Shown here: positions 17,501 through 24,292 of the stretch, piece by piece
Position numbering within the stretch: the first letter of the stretch is position 1
Layout: each line of letters opens with the position of its first letter
Source: Rhizobium sp. 2MFCol3.1
Lineage (GTDB): Bacteria > Pseudomonadota > Alphaproteobacteria > Rhizobiales > Rhizobiaceae
DNA length: 64,000 nucleotides
Assembly: GCF_000377565.1 (NCBI RefSeq)
Contig: NZ_KB898363.1
Span: forward strand, 1 to 64,000
Direction of reading: 5' to 3'
Notes under the pieces: generated by a model
What the model was told of the DNA's origin: nothing
Databases searched by the model: none
The model's input: only the letters and a program-made list of their open reading frames with translations
Made by a program: the position numbers and the translations under genes

Positions 17501-18312
17501 AGATGAAGCTCGGCGATACCAGCGTGCGCGGGCTCAATCTCGGCATGCTGGCGCCGCTTCTGTCGGCGACCGACCCGATGCAGGACCAGCTGAACGCCGG
17601 CAAGGTGCATCCGATCGTCGAGACGCTGCTCAACAACGGCGAGGCGAAGCTGCCGGCGACGGCGGTGCCGTTCAATGTCACGGATGGGGTGCTGAGGGTT
17701 CAGAACGTGACCGTCGCCACCGACCAGGCGACACTCACAGGCAATGCGCAGGTCGATCTGCCGCAGGAGCGGATCAACGCGTCGCTCGACATCAATCTCA
17801 ATCCGATGGGCGAGGCGCTGACCGGCGCCGACCCGTCGATCCGGCTCGATTTCTCCGGCGTTCTCGGATCGCCGGGCCGGGTTATGGATGTCACCGATAT
17901 CACCGGTTACCTCTCTCTGCGCGCCTTCGAGCGCGAGCGCCGGCGGGTCGAGAAACTGCAGTCGAACGTTCTCGAACAGCAGCGCCTGCGCCGCGAGGTG
18001 TCGCTCGCCAAGTTCAACGATCAGGAGCGCGAGAAGGCCGCAGCCATCGAGGCGCAGCGCAAGGCGGAAGAGGAGCGGCTGAGGCTGCTCGCGACACAGC
18101 AGGCCGAGCGCGACCAGGCGGCAGCGGCCGCCAAGGCCGCAGCTGAAGCCAAGGCGCAGGCGGAAGCCGCCGCCAAAGCCAAGGCGGAAGCGGACGCCAA
18201 GGCCGCGGCCGAGGCGGCGCGCCGGGCGCAGGAGCAACTGATCACGCCGCCGCAGAACTCGCTGAACTTCAACACGGTGCCGGGTTTGCCGGGGGTGCAG
18301 GTTCCGCAATAG
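14560..18312 (+). CDS. AsmA-family inner-membrane/periplasmic protein
   Basis: Very large AsmA-like protein of about 1250 residues. Relatives belong to the AsmA/TamB/YhdP group of bridge-like proteins implicated in phospholipid transport between membranes and outer-membrane assembly. One N-terminal transmembrane helix (FLVVLGGVVVVALFVALFAP) leads into the AsmA N-domain (FIDWTGFRQNFEDQASRIIGKKVVVHG). A long beta-rich periplasmic body follows, and then a conserved C-domain (SGEMKLGDTSVRGLNLGMLAP...; LDINLNPMGEALTGADPSIRLDFSG). The last 130 residues are an Arg/Glu/Ala-rich coiled coil with many KAxAEA repeats and a Pro-containing tail. GGAG is 10 nt before TTG 14560 but only 1 nt before ATG 14551, so TTG is the better-supported start. 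Confidence 0.88.
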   Translation: MVGRFLVVLGGVVVVALFVALFAPMFIDWTGFRQNFEDQASRIIGKKVVVHGAVDARLLPFPSVTMHDVRVGQEQDGSPIVQVEQFSMDAELAPFLSGEALIFDMRVVNPKVKLRLLKDGTLDWTRGSQPEIPAKTVVLENVHVSGGDVQFIDDQSGRTRLVTGINAEMSAKSLAGPWRIEGDAALDGEHGNFLISSNQLDENGVLRMRTRLQPDKHPVSVDLDGELKLVDRKPNYQGTMSAQIERAGTNQAKGTDKSQSPRLKGKFELTNESIRIPEYRLEIGAVEDPYVVTGEATLDTGVKPQFLLTADGQQIDVNRIGNQGSGGKTSRDPSLSAKQRLNALIQIVSQIPVPQVPGKASVRLPAIVAGDTTIRDVQLDLEPAGSGWTIDHAFGTLPGRTLVEGNGQLTLQGQPSFKGAITVASKQPTGLASWLSGDVDPAIRSLQQAGFSANVNLTHERQTFDDLEIAVGPATLKGRLDRQAVPNQAPTLDVALAGDALDLDALRALTGLFTGQDAGNNVLDHKIKAQLKADKFTAFGVEAGDVETSFTIADGALGVDKLSVKNLAGAEFTATGRAEGSLLDYKGSGEITFKAADPGPFFTMLKEKLPQHPVMDRLVRNAAWYTNTALRGAVTLGSDQDNGLSVTLAGVANGSRVNLDYRMSDLLALTGKGTTSLEATLENNVTSVLFGQAGLDPLPVDADANGRMTLKVQAEGTDPADANLTFATDRTSFTAAGKVDIRPQSFMNGQLALSLESADLDPYLVMNGIGVPQMGTGLPFKLTTTAAIDGDKVAFGNIAGHAADNEFTGAMTLDRKAERTTASGDLALTKADATWLGEAVYGPMTDPANGNLLAAPLGIPVFKDMDVNLKLTAKQFWLGWSNPITDFTSNVAYKGDELQLNDMKGNWDGGTVDANVKFTNADGTGFLQTKLALADADLGGVVWQRDGGSPVASGKFGLALSMEASGKSMKDIASSLNGSGEMKLGDTSVRGLNLGMLAPLLSATDPMQDQLNAGKVHPIVETLLNNGEAKLPATAVPFNVTDGVLRVQNVTVATDQATLTGNAQVDLPQERINASLDINLNPMGEALTGADPSIRLDFSGVLGSPGRVMDVTDITGYLSLRAFERERRRVEKLQSNVLEQQRLRREVSLAKFNDQEREKAAAIEAQRKAEEERLRLLATQQAERDQAAAAAKAAAEAKAQAEAAAKAKAEADAKAAAEAARRAQEQLITPPQNSLNFNTVPGLPGVQVPQ

Positions 18313-18349
18313 CGTTTTTGCGCGGCCGGTGTCGGCTGTCGGCGACGTC

Positions 18350-18856
18350 TCAGCGCTTGCGGGCGCGGGCGACGATCTCGTTGACGAAGGCGGCCTTGGC
18401 GGCAGTGTAGCCGTCGCCGTCATATTCGAAGTCTTCAGCCAGCTTGAGCTTCAGCGCCTGATAGTCCGAGGCGGCTTGGCGGTGGGTTCTCAGATAATCG
18501 CGGAACTGGATGCGCCGGTGGTGCGTGTCGTGGCCTTCGGGGCATAGATAGACCCGCTGCTTGGGCGTGGTGATGCGTTTCATGAAGGCGAAGATGTCGG
18601 CGTCGTAGCGATTGCCGCGCGGCTCGTAGCCGGCCGCCTCCATCAGCGGGCAGGCGTCGATGACCTCGGCCGGAGTGGGCATTATCACATCGATATCGAT
18701 GAGCGGCTTGGCGGCCATGCCCGGGATCGAGGTGCTGCCGATGTGCTGGATATCGAGCACGCGATCGCCCAGCAGGGTTATCAGGGCGGCGGCGATTTCG
18801 CGGAAGTGCGCCGGCCACTCTGTGTCATAGGGGACGATCTCAACGCGCTCCGGCAT
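18350..18856 (-). CDS. GrpB/UPF0157 family protein (nucleotidyltransferase fold)
   Basis: GrpB-domain protein of 168 residues. The family signature is clear: VEIVPYDTEWPAHFREI at the start, IQHIGSTSIPGMAAKPLIDIDV (the GS and paired Asp of a minimal nucleotidyltransferase) near 40-60, and HRRIQFRDYLRTH later. Members are sometimes fused to dephospho-CoA kinase, but the activity of the free-standing form is not established. The start overlaps the end of the ribbon-helix-helix gene by 17 bp, which suggests one transcript with 18840-19383. Confidence 0.88.
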   Translation of the reverse strand: MPERVEIVPYDTEWPAHFREIAAALITLLGDRVLDIQHIGSTSIPGMAAKPLIDIDVIMPTPAEVIDACPLMEAAGYEPRGNRYDADIFAFMKRITTPKQRVYLCPEGHDTHHRRIQFRDYLRTHRQAASDYQALKLKLAEDFEYDGDGYTAAKAAFVNEIVARARKR

Positions 18857-19109
18857 TCGCCGCTTCCCTGTCGCCGTCTCGGCCTTCCGGTGGCGTGGCG
18901 CCCGCCGATTTCAGCCAGGCGAGAACGTACAGGCGCAGCGCCGAGGAGAGGTTGCTGTCGGCATCCCTGTTGTCGTCGATTTCCGAGATCAGGCCAGCGA
19001 GCGGGATGGTGCGGGCGGTGGCGATGGCGGTGAGCTCGGTCCAGAACTCGTCTTCCAGCGACAGGCTGGTGCGGTGGCCGTGGAGCGTGATCGAGTGCTT
19101 GCGGATCAT
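18840..19109 (-). CDS. Ribbon-helix-helix domain protein
   Basis: About 89 residues beginning MIRKHSITLHGHRTSLSLEDEFWTELTAIATA, a ribbon-helix-helix DNA-binding motif (RHH_4 type): a short beta strand followed by two helices. It is probably a small dimeric DNA-binding protein of unknown target. The start is not well defined because no strong ribosome site precedes ATG 19109; GTG 19148 would add 13 Cys/Ile/Arg-rich residues. It lies between the DUF4169 gene and the GrpB gene on the same strand. The DUF4169/RHH pairing recurs in rhizobia. Confidence 0.75.
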   Translation of the reverse strand: MIRKHSITLHGHRTSLSLEDEFWTELTAIATARTIPLAGLISEIDDNRDADSNLSSALRLYVLAWLKSAGATPPEGRDGDREAANAGAR

Positions 19110-19188
19110 TGCGCGTCGTATTCGGAAAATGATTCCGCAAACGCACACAAGGGATTGATCGCGGACTCGTTTTCGCGGTCGCGCGCGG

Positions 19189-19383
19189 TCATTCGGCGTC
19201 GTCGTTCTTGTCGATGCGGCCCTGGTCGTGCGCGCGCTCGGCCTTGTCGTTCAAAGCCTTGGTGAGCTGCTTTTCCTGTTTGGTGCGGCCGAAGGAGATC
19301 CGGTTCTGTTCAGCCTGCTTCTCCTTATCGGAGCGGGCCTGCTTCTTCTTGAACTGGCGGAGATTGACGATTTCGGCGCTCAC
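19189..19383 (-). CDS. DUF4169 family small basic protein
   Basis: Protein of 64 residues, highly charged, matching DUF4169: the opening SAEIVNLRQFKKKQARSDKEKQAEQNRISFGRTK is diagnostic. The sequence is almost all helix-forming Lys/Arg/Glu/Gln and likely a coiled coil or an RNA/protein-binding peptide. Function is unknown. It starts with GTG at 19383 behind a weak AGG. It is followed 79 bp later by the ribbon-helix-helix gene, and the sspB terminator lies upstream. Confidence 0.8.
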   Translation of the reverse strand: MSAEIVNLRQFKKKQARSDKEKQAEQNRISFGRTKQEKQLTKALNDKAERAHDQGRIDKNDDAE

Positions 19384-19417
19384 GGGACACCTACAATATA
19401 AGAACAGGCGATATGAA

Positions 19418-19441
19418 AAAGGGAAGCGATTGCTTCCCTTT
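19418..19441 (-). terminator. Intrinsic terminator of sspB
   Basis: Perfect 10-bp stem AAAGGGAAGC/GCTTCCCTTT around GATT. On the minus strand it is followed by T residues, directly after the sspB stop codon. Confidence 0.8.
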
Positions 19442-19446
19442 GTTTG

Positions 19447-19965
19447 TTACTGCTTCTTGCGGAAGGCGTCGAGAGAGACGACCGATCCGGCTTTCTTCTC
19501 GTCGCCGTCGGCGGGCTTTGCCGCCGCGTCTTCGGTCTTCTCCGCCTTTTCGGGGGCAACCGGGTAGGCGGTGATCTCGGCTTCCGGCAGTTCGTCGCTA
19601 TCGGCGAGCGGCACGTCGAACTCGAGTTCGAAATTGACCGACGGATCGTAGAAGCCGCGGATGGCGTTGAAGGGGATGAAGAGCTTTTCCGGAACGTCGG
19701 AGAAGGAGAGGCCGATCTCGAAGCTCGATTCGGTGACCTTCATTTCCCAGAACTGGTGCTGGATGACGATGGTCATCTGCTCGGGATACTTGGACTTCAG
19801 GGCCTGCGAGATGCGAACGCCGGGAGCGCCGGTCAGAAAGGTGATGAAAAAGTGATGCTCGCCCGGCAGGCGGCCGGTTGCCGCGACTTCCGACAATACC
19901 TTGCGGATGACGCCGCGAAGCGCGTCCTGTGCCAGAATGTCATACCGGATATGATCCTGCCCCAT
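19447..19965 (-). CDS. sspB: SspB, ClpXP adaptor for ssrA-tagged proteins (alpha type)
   Basis: Alphaproteobacterial SspB of 172 residues. It binds the ssrA tag on incompletely translated proteins and delivers them to ClpXP. The core (IRYDILAQDALRGVIRKVLSEV, HHFFITFLTGAPGVRIS, MTIVIQHQFWEMKV...FSDVPEKLFIPFNAI) carries the dimerising helix and tag-binding beta barrel. A long acidic/Ala-rich linker follows, with a short basic C-terminus (SVVSLDAFRKKQ) that would be the ClpX-binding tail. I start at ATG 19965, with AGGGAAAG just upstream; 13 extra residues from 20004 look unlike the family. The tmRNA gene that encodes the tag lies about 130 bp upstream on the same strand. Confidence 0.92.
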   Translation of the reverse strand: MGQDHIRYDILAQDALRGVIRKVLSEVAATGRLPGEHHFFITFLTGAPGVRISQALKSKYPEQMTIVIQHQFWEMKVTESSFEIGLSFSDVPEKLFIPFNAIRGFYDPSVNFELEFDVPLADSDELPEAEITAYPVAPEKAEKTEDAAAKPADGDEKKAGSVVSLDAFRKKQ

Positions 19966-20099
19966 GCTTTCCCTGTCTTTCTTTCGTCCGTACGTCTGTT
20001 CCAAGCCTATATGCCATGCTCAAGCGGCTTGGAAAAGCCCGCAGCCGAGTCATGCTTTCGCAAATCATACATGATTTGAGCTTGGGGGAGAAGGTGAAG

Positions 20100-20374
20100 G
20101 CTTCTGTTGCCAGGTGCCTTCGGACCCCGCCTTAAGGTGCGAACCTTCAGGACTTAATTTGAAGTGTCACACCGCGATTAAGCAGCGAGACGAGCTTCCG
20201 CATAGTTGTCGTTTGCAACTACAATTTTAGCCCGATAACGGCGGTACAATGCCGAGCAAAAAGACGATCTTTACACCCTTGTCGATCCTGTTTCGCCCCC
20301 ATCAAAAGCCGGCCATCTCTTTGTAAGGCCGCCGGTTTTTGGTGGAGGCGCCGGGTACCGCCCCCGGGTCCAAT
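20100..20374 (-). ncRNA. ssrA: tmRNA, split two-piece form (ssrA)
   Basis: Ribosome-rescue RNA in the circularly permuted alphaproteobacterial form. The acceptor piece comes first (about 20374-20340). It contains T-stem CCGGG/CCCGG with 7-nt loop GGCGGTA and ends CGCCTCC-A-CCA at 20340. A spacer (20339-20301) with hairpin CCGGC/GCCGG would be removed. The coding piece starts GGGGGCG at 20300, which pairs with CGCCTCC to form a 7-bp acceptor stem (one G-U), followed by AAACAGGATCGAC. The tag frame at 20216-20178 reads ANDNYAEARLAA and stop. GGACCC in the acceptor (20371-20366) pairs with GGGTCC (20127-20122) as the P2 helix holding the two pieces together. A GAAGGC/GCCTTC hairpin (20121-20096) closes the gene. 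Exact ends are inferred. Confidence 0.93.
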
Positions 20375-20380
20375 AGGCTT

Positions 20381-20410
20381 ATTACACCGCTCATTTATCG
20401 CCATAGCCAA
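20381..20410 (-). promoter_or_regulatory. Probable ssrA promoter
   Basis: On the minus strand TTGGCT (20410-20405), 18 bp, TGTAAT (20386-20381) would start transcription near 20374, just ahead of the acceptor piece. The remaining 20411-20578 region, up to thyA, holds no other recognised feature. Confidence 0.5.
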
Positions 20411-20578
20411 TCCGAGGACTGGCAAGGCTGATATAGTGTTTTCCTCAGCGCATGGGAAGAGCCATCGTCACAAAAGCATCGTGGTCTTTCAAGGAATCAC
20501 CGGGAAAAACACGGGGGCGTGATTGGTTTTGCCTGCTGATGGGCTTAAATATGGGAAAAATGGAATCGGCGGCGGGCG

Positions 20579-21373
20579 ATGAAGCAATATCTCGATCTCT
20601 TGAACCACGTGATGGAAACCGGAACCGACCGCGGCGACCGGACCGGAACCGGCACGCGTTCGGTGTTCGGCTACCAGATGCGCTTCGATCTGCAGGAGGG
20701 CTTTCCCGTCCTCACGACGAAGAAGCTGCATCTGCGCTCGATCATCCATGAACTGCTGTGGTTCCTGAAGGGCGACACCAATATCGCCTATCTCAAGGAA
20801 CATGGTGTCTCGATCTGGGACGAGTGGGCCGACGAGAACGGCGATCTCGGCCCGGTTTACGGCGCGCAGTGGCGCTCCTGGCCGGCGCCCGATGGCGGGC
20901 ATATCGACCAGATCGCCAATCTGGTGTCCGGCCTGATCAAAAACCCGAATTCGCGCCGCCATATCGTCTCGGCCTGGAATCCTGCCGAAGTCGACAACAT
21001 GGCGCTGCCGCCATGCCACTGCCTGTTCCAGTTCTATGTCGCCGACGGCAAGCTGTCGTGCCAGCTCTACCAGCGTTCGGCGGACGTGTTTTTGGGCGTG
21101 CCATTCAACATCGCCTCCTACGCGCTGCTGACGATGATGATCGCGCAGGTGACCGGTCTGAAGCTTGGTGATTTCGTGCATACGCTTGGCGACACGCACA
21201 TCTACCATAACCATTTCGAGCAGGCGAAGCTGCAGCTGACGCGCAAGCCGAAGCCGATGCCGTTCATGCGCATCAATCCCGAGGTGAAAGACATTTTCGG
21301 TTTCACCTACGAGGATTTCGAGCTGGTCGGCTATGAGGCCGATGCCAGCATCAAGGCGCCGATCGCGGTGTGA
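20579..21373 (+). CDS. thyA: Thymidylate synthase
   Basis: Converts dUMP to dTMP using 5,10-methylene-tetrahydrofolate, releasing dihydrofolate. Its 264 residues match the short bacterial ThyA. Cys146 in ALPPCHCLFQFYV is the nucleophile. RRHIVSAWNPAEVDNMALPP and YQRSADVFLGVPFNIASYALLT form the dUMP and folate site, and DRTGTGTRSVFGYQMRF is the N-terminal phosphate-binding arginine loop. It is followed 12 bp later by the dihydrofolate reductase gene, which recycles its product. Confidence 0.98.
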   Translation: MKQYLDLLNHVMETGTDRGDRTGTGTRSVFGYQMRFDLQEGFPVLTTKKLHLRSIIHELLWFLKGDTNIAYLKEHGVSIWDEWADENGDLGPVYGAQWRSWPAPDGGHIDQIANLVSGLIKNPNSRRHIVSAWNPAEVDNMALPPCHCLFQFYVADGKLSCQLYQRSADVFLGVPFNIASYALLTMMIAQVTGLKLGDFVHTLGDTHIYHNHFEQAKLQLTRKPKPMPFMRINPEVKDIFGFTYEDFELVGYEADASIKAPIAV

Positions 21374-21385
21374 TTAAGGGGTTTC

Positions 21386-21898
21386 ATGTCCGATATCCGC
21401 AAGACGATCGTGGTTGCCGCTGCGCGCAACGGCATCATCGGCCGTGACGGCGACATGCCATGGCGGCTCTCGACCGATCTGAAGCGGTTCAAGGCGCTGA
21501 CAACAGGCAAACCCGTGATCATGGGGCGCAAGACCTATGATTCGATCGGGAAACCTTTGCCGGGACGGCCGAACGTGGTGATCTCGCGCTCGACGGTCAT
21601 CGATCATCCCGATGTCCGCACCGTCACCTCGCTCGACGAGGCGGTGGCTCTGGCCGAGAGGCTGGCGGTGGAAACCGGTGTGGACGAGATCTGCATTGTC
21701 GGCGGCGGGCAGATCTACGGCCAGGCGATCGATATCGCTGATCGTCTCTGCGTGACGCATGTCGAGACTGATGTGGATGGCGATACGTCGTTTCCCGCGA
21801 TCGATCCTGCCATCTGGCGTGCCGGCGAGACCCTTGACGTGCCCGAGGGCGAGAAGGATACCTATCCGACCCGCTACGTCGTTTATGACAGGCGCTGA
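21386..21898 (+). CDS. folA: Dihydrofolate reductase
   Basis: Reduces dihydrofolate to tetrahydrofolate with NADPH, closing the cycle with thymidylate synthase. Its 170 residues carry the usual motifs: VAAARNGIIGRDGDMPWRLSTDLKRFK (substrate pocket and Met20-type loop), GKPVIMGRKTYDSIGKPLPGRPNVVISR (NADPH site) and ICIVGGGQIYGQAI. AAGGGG precedes the ATG. It is transcribed with thyA. Confidence 0.97.
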   Translation: MSDIRKTIVVAAARNGIIGRDGDMPWRLSTDLKRFKALTTGKPVIMGRKTYDSIGKPLPGRPNVVISRSTVIDHPDVRTVTSLDEAVALAERLAVETGVDEICIVGGGQIYGQAIDIADRLCVTHVETDVDGDTSFPAIDPAIWRAGETLDVPEGEKDTYPTRYVVYDRR

Positions 21899-22052
21899 GC
21901 GGCGAAAAGAAACTATTTTCCAATAAACATTGCCAAGTTCCTCATGCTGCGTTGAAAGCCGATGCAGCGATACCTATAACGGTTTCGAACGCGAATATCC
22001 GTCGCCCCCGTGGGTTAAGCGATCGCAGAGTGTAACGAACAACGAGGTTTTG

Positions 22053-23147
22053 ATGCCCTGGAGCAATCAGAATGGCGGCGGCGGCCCTTGGGGCGGCGGC
22101 GGCGGTGGAGGAAATAATCAGGGACCATGGGGGCAGGGGCCAAACCGTCCACGCGGCGGTGGTGGCGGCGGAAAGGGCGGGCCGCCCGATCTGGAAGACA
22201 TGATCCGTCGTGGTCAGGACCGGCTGCGCGGCGTCGTGCCCGGCGGGTTCAACACAGGCGTTCTCTTGATCGTCGCGGCTGTCATCGTGGCTTTCTGGCT
22301 TTTCCAATGCATTTACATCGTCCAGCCGGACGAGCGTGGCGTGGAACTGCGTTTCGGTAATCCGAAGCAGGAAGTGGCCGCACCGGGCCTGCATTTCCAC
22401 CTGTGGCCGATGGAAACGGTCGAAATCGTCAAGGTCACGGTCCAGCAGCAGAATATCGGTGCGACGTCGTCTTCGTCGTCGAACGGCCTGATGCTGTCGG
22501 GTGACCAGAACATCCTCAACGTCCAGTTCTCGGTGTTCTTCACCGTGACGGACCCGAAGGCTTATCTCTTCAACGTCGAGAACCCGGCAGAAACGCTGCA
22601 GCAGGTCGCCGAAAGCGCCATGCGCGAAGTCGTCGGCCGTCGTCCTGCACAGGACGCGTTCCGCGACAATCGTCAGCCGATCGAAACCGAAGTGGCCGCC
22701 ATCGTGCAGGGCACCATGGATCGCTACAGAAGCGGTATTTCGATCAATGCGATCACCATCCAGGACGTCGCGCCGCCGCGTGAAGTCGCCGATGCCTTCG
22801 AAGAAGTGCAGCGTGCCGACCAGGACAAGCAGCGTCTCGTCGAGGAAGCGAACCAGTATGCCAACCAGAAGCTCGGTCAGGCCCGCGGTGACGCGGCGCA
22901 GATCCGTGAAGCGGCTGCCGCGTACAAGGATCGCGTCGTGAAGGAAGCGGAAGGTGAGGCGCAGCGCTTCAGTTCCGTCAACGACGAATACACGAAGGCT
23001 CCCGAAGTGACCCGCAAGCGTTTGTTCCTGGAAACCATGGAACAGGTGCTGAAGAACTCCAAGAAGGTCATTATCGACGAGAAGCAGGGGGTTGTGCCCT
23101 ATCTGCCGCTCAACGAAATCGGCAAACCGGCGCAGCAGGGAGGTTGA
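22053..23147 (+). CDS. hflK: HflK, membrane-protease modulator subunit
   Basis: SPFH/prohibitin-domain protein of about 364 residues that forms a large membrane complex with HflC around FtsH and tunes degradation of membrane proteins. The N-terminus is a Gly/Asn/Trp-rich cytosolic tail (residues 5-50, PWSNQNGGGGPWGGGGGG type). One membrane helix follows (VLLIVAAVIVAFWLFQCIYIV), then the periplasmic SPFH domain (VQPDERGVELRFGNPKQEVAAPGLHF) and a long coiled coil. The start is ATG 22053 with CGAGG 5 nt upstream. It is separated from hflC by 3 bp. Confidence 0.95.
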   Translation: MPWSNQNGGGGPWGGGGGGGNNQGPWGQGPNRPRGGGGGGKGGPPDLEDMIRRGQDRLRGVVPGGFNTGVLLIVAAVIVAFWLFQCIYIVQPDERGVELRFGNPKQEVAAPGLHFHLWPMETVEIVKVTVQQQNIGATSSSSSNGLMLSGDQNILNVQFSVFFTVTDPKAYLFNVENPAETLQQVAESAMREVVGRRPAQDAFRDNRQPIETEVAAIVQGTMDRYRSGISINAITIQDVAPPREVADAFEEVQRADQDKQRLVEEANQYANQKLGQARGDAAQIREAAAAYKDRVVKEAEGEAQRFSSVNDEYTKAPEVTRKRLFLETMEQVLKNSKKVIIDEKQGVVPYLPLNEIGKPAQQGG

Positions 23148-23150
23148 TCC

Positions 23151-24095
23151 ATGACGTCGAATAAACTTCCCATCTTTCTCGTCGTCTTCGCCGTGGTTCT
23201 CATGGTGCTCTACTCGTCGATCTTCGTGGTCAACGCGCGCGAGCAGGCGATCGTCGTTCGTTTCGGTCAGATCCAGTCGGTGAAGACCGAGCCCGGCATC
23301 TACTTCAAGCTGCCGTTCACCTTCATGGATGCCGATCGCGTACAGATCGTTGAAAAGCAGGCGCTTCGCTTCGATCTCGACAACATCCGCGTGCAGGTTC
23401 GCGGCGGCGCGACATTCGATGTCGATGCCTTCGTGATCTACGACATCAAGGACGTTCGCCGTTTCCGCGAAACGGTATCGGGCGATCGCGAATCCGCCGA
23501 AGCGCGTCTTCGCACACAGCTCGATTCGTCGCTGCGCCGCGTCTACGGTCTGCGTGATTTCGATGCCGCTCTTTCCGAAGAGCGCGTGGCGATGATGCTC
23601 GAGGTGCGCGACGACCTGCACAAGGATGCCGAGGCGCTTGGCCTCAACATCCAGGACGTGCGCATTCGCCGTACGGATCTGACGCGCGAAGTCGCGCCGA
23701 AGACCTATGACCGCATGCGCGCCGAGCGTCTTGCCGAAGCCGAACTCCTGCGTGCGCAGGGTGGCGAAGAAGGCCAGCGCCGTCGCGCCATCGCCGACAG
23801 ACAGGTTGTCGAAATCACCGCCGAAGCGCAGCGTGATTCCGAAATCCTGCGCGGTGAAGGCGAAGCGGAACGCAGCAGGCTGTTCGCCGACGCGTTCAAC
23901 AAGAACCCCGCGTTCTTCGAGTTCTACCGCTCGATGGCGGCCTACACCACGGCCATGTCCTCGCAGGACACGACGCTGGTACTTTCGCCGGACACGGATT
24001 TCTTCCGCTACTTCAACAGCGCGACCGGCCAGCCCGGCCAGGTTCCGTCGGCGGCGCCAAGCCTGCCTGCGGTTCCGGCAGCACCGGCGAACTGA
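23151..24095 (+). CDS. hflC: HflC, membrane-protease modulator subunit
   Basis: Partner of HflK, 314 residues. The N-terminal helix FLVVFAVVLMVLYSSIFVVNA anchors it with the bulk in the periplasm. The SPFH domain follows (REQAIVVRFGQIQSVKTEPGIYFKLPF...), then a coiled coil (AEAELLRAQGGEEGQRRRAIADRQ) and the conserved FFEFYRSMAAY/LVLSPDTDFFRYF region. A Pro/Ala tail ends the protein. GGAGG lies within the end of hflK. A strong terminator follows, so degP has its own promoter. Confidence 0.95.
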   Translation: MTSNKLPIFLVVFAVVLMVLYSSIFVVNAREQAIVVRFGQIQSVKTEPGIYFKLPFTFMDADRVQIVEKQALRFDLDNIRVQVRGGATFDVDAFVIYDIKDVRRFRETVSGDRESAEARLRTQLDSSLRRVYGLRDFDAALSEERVAMMLEVRDDLHKDAEALGLNIQDVRIRRTDLTREVAPKTYDRMRAERLAEAELLRAQGGEEGQRRRAIADRQVVEITAEAQRDSEILRGEGEAERSRLFADAFNKNPAFFEFYRSMAAYTTAMSSQDTTLVLSPDTDFFRYFNSATGQPGQVPSAAPSLPAVPAAPAN

Positions 24096-24118
24096 TCGCC
24101 ATCATCTGAAGTTCTATC

Positions 24119-24150
24119 GGGGCCGGCATCTTGCCGGCCCCTTTATTTTA
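24119..24150 (+). terminator. Intrinsic terminator after hflC
   Basis: Perfect 10-bp stem GGGGCCGGCA/TGCCGGCCCC with TCT loop and TTTATTTTA tail. Confidence 0.93.
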
Positions 24151-24292
24151 TGGGGATTTTGCCATCGCTCCCGGGCTTCGCGGGCGGCCCACGCAGATTG
24201 CACGGGATTTCGCGAAAAGGTGATTTCACCCTCCATCATTACGCCTTATGCTCATGATCAGAGTGCGTTTTTGACACACATGAGGATGCTTG

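Noticed and set aside
20219..20425. 68-codon open frame between sspB and thyA
   Set aside because: It lies on the tmRNA strand and overlaps the structured acceptor and coding pieces; the RNA explains the sequence.
22060..22180. Low-complexity GGC-rich stretch considered as a repeat element
   Set aside because: It encodes the Gly/Asn-rich N-terminal tail normal for HflK proteins.
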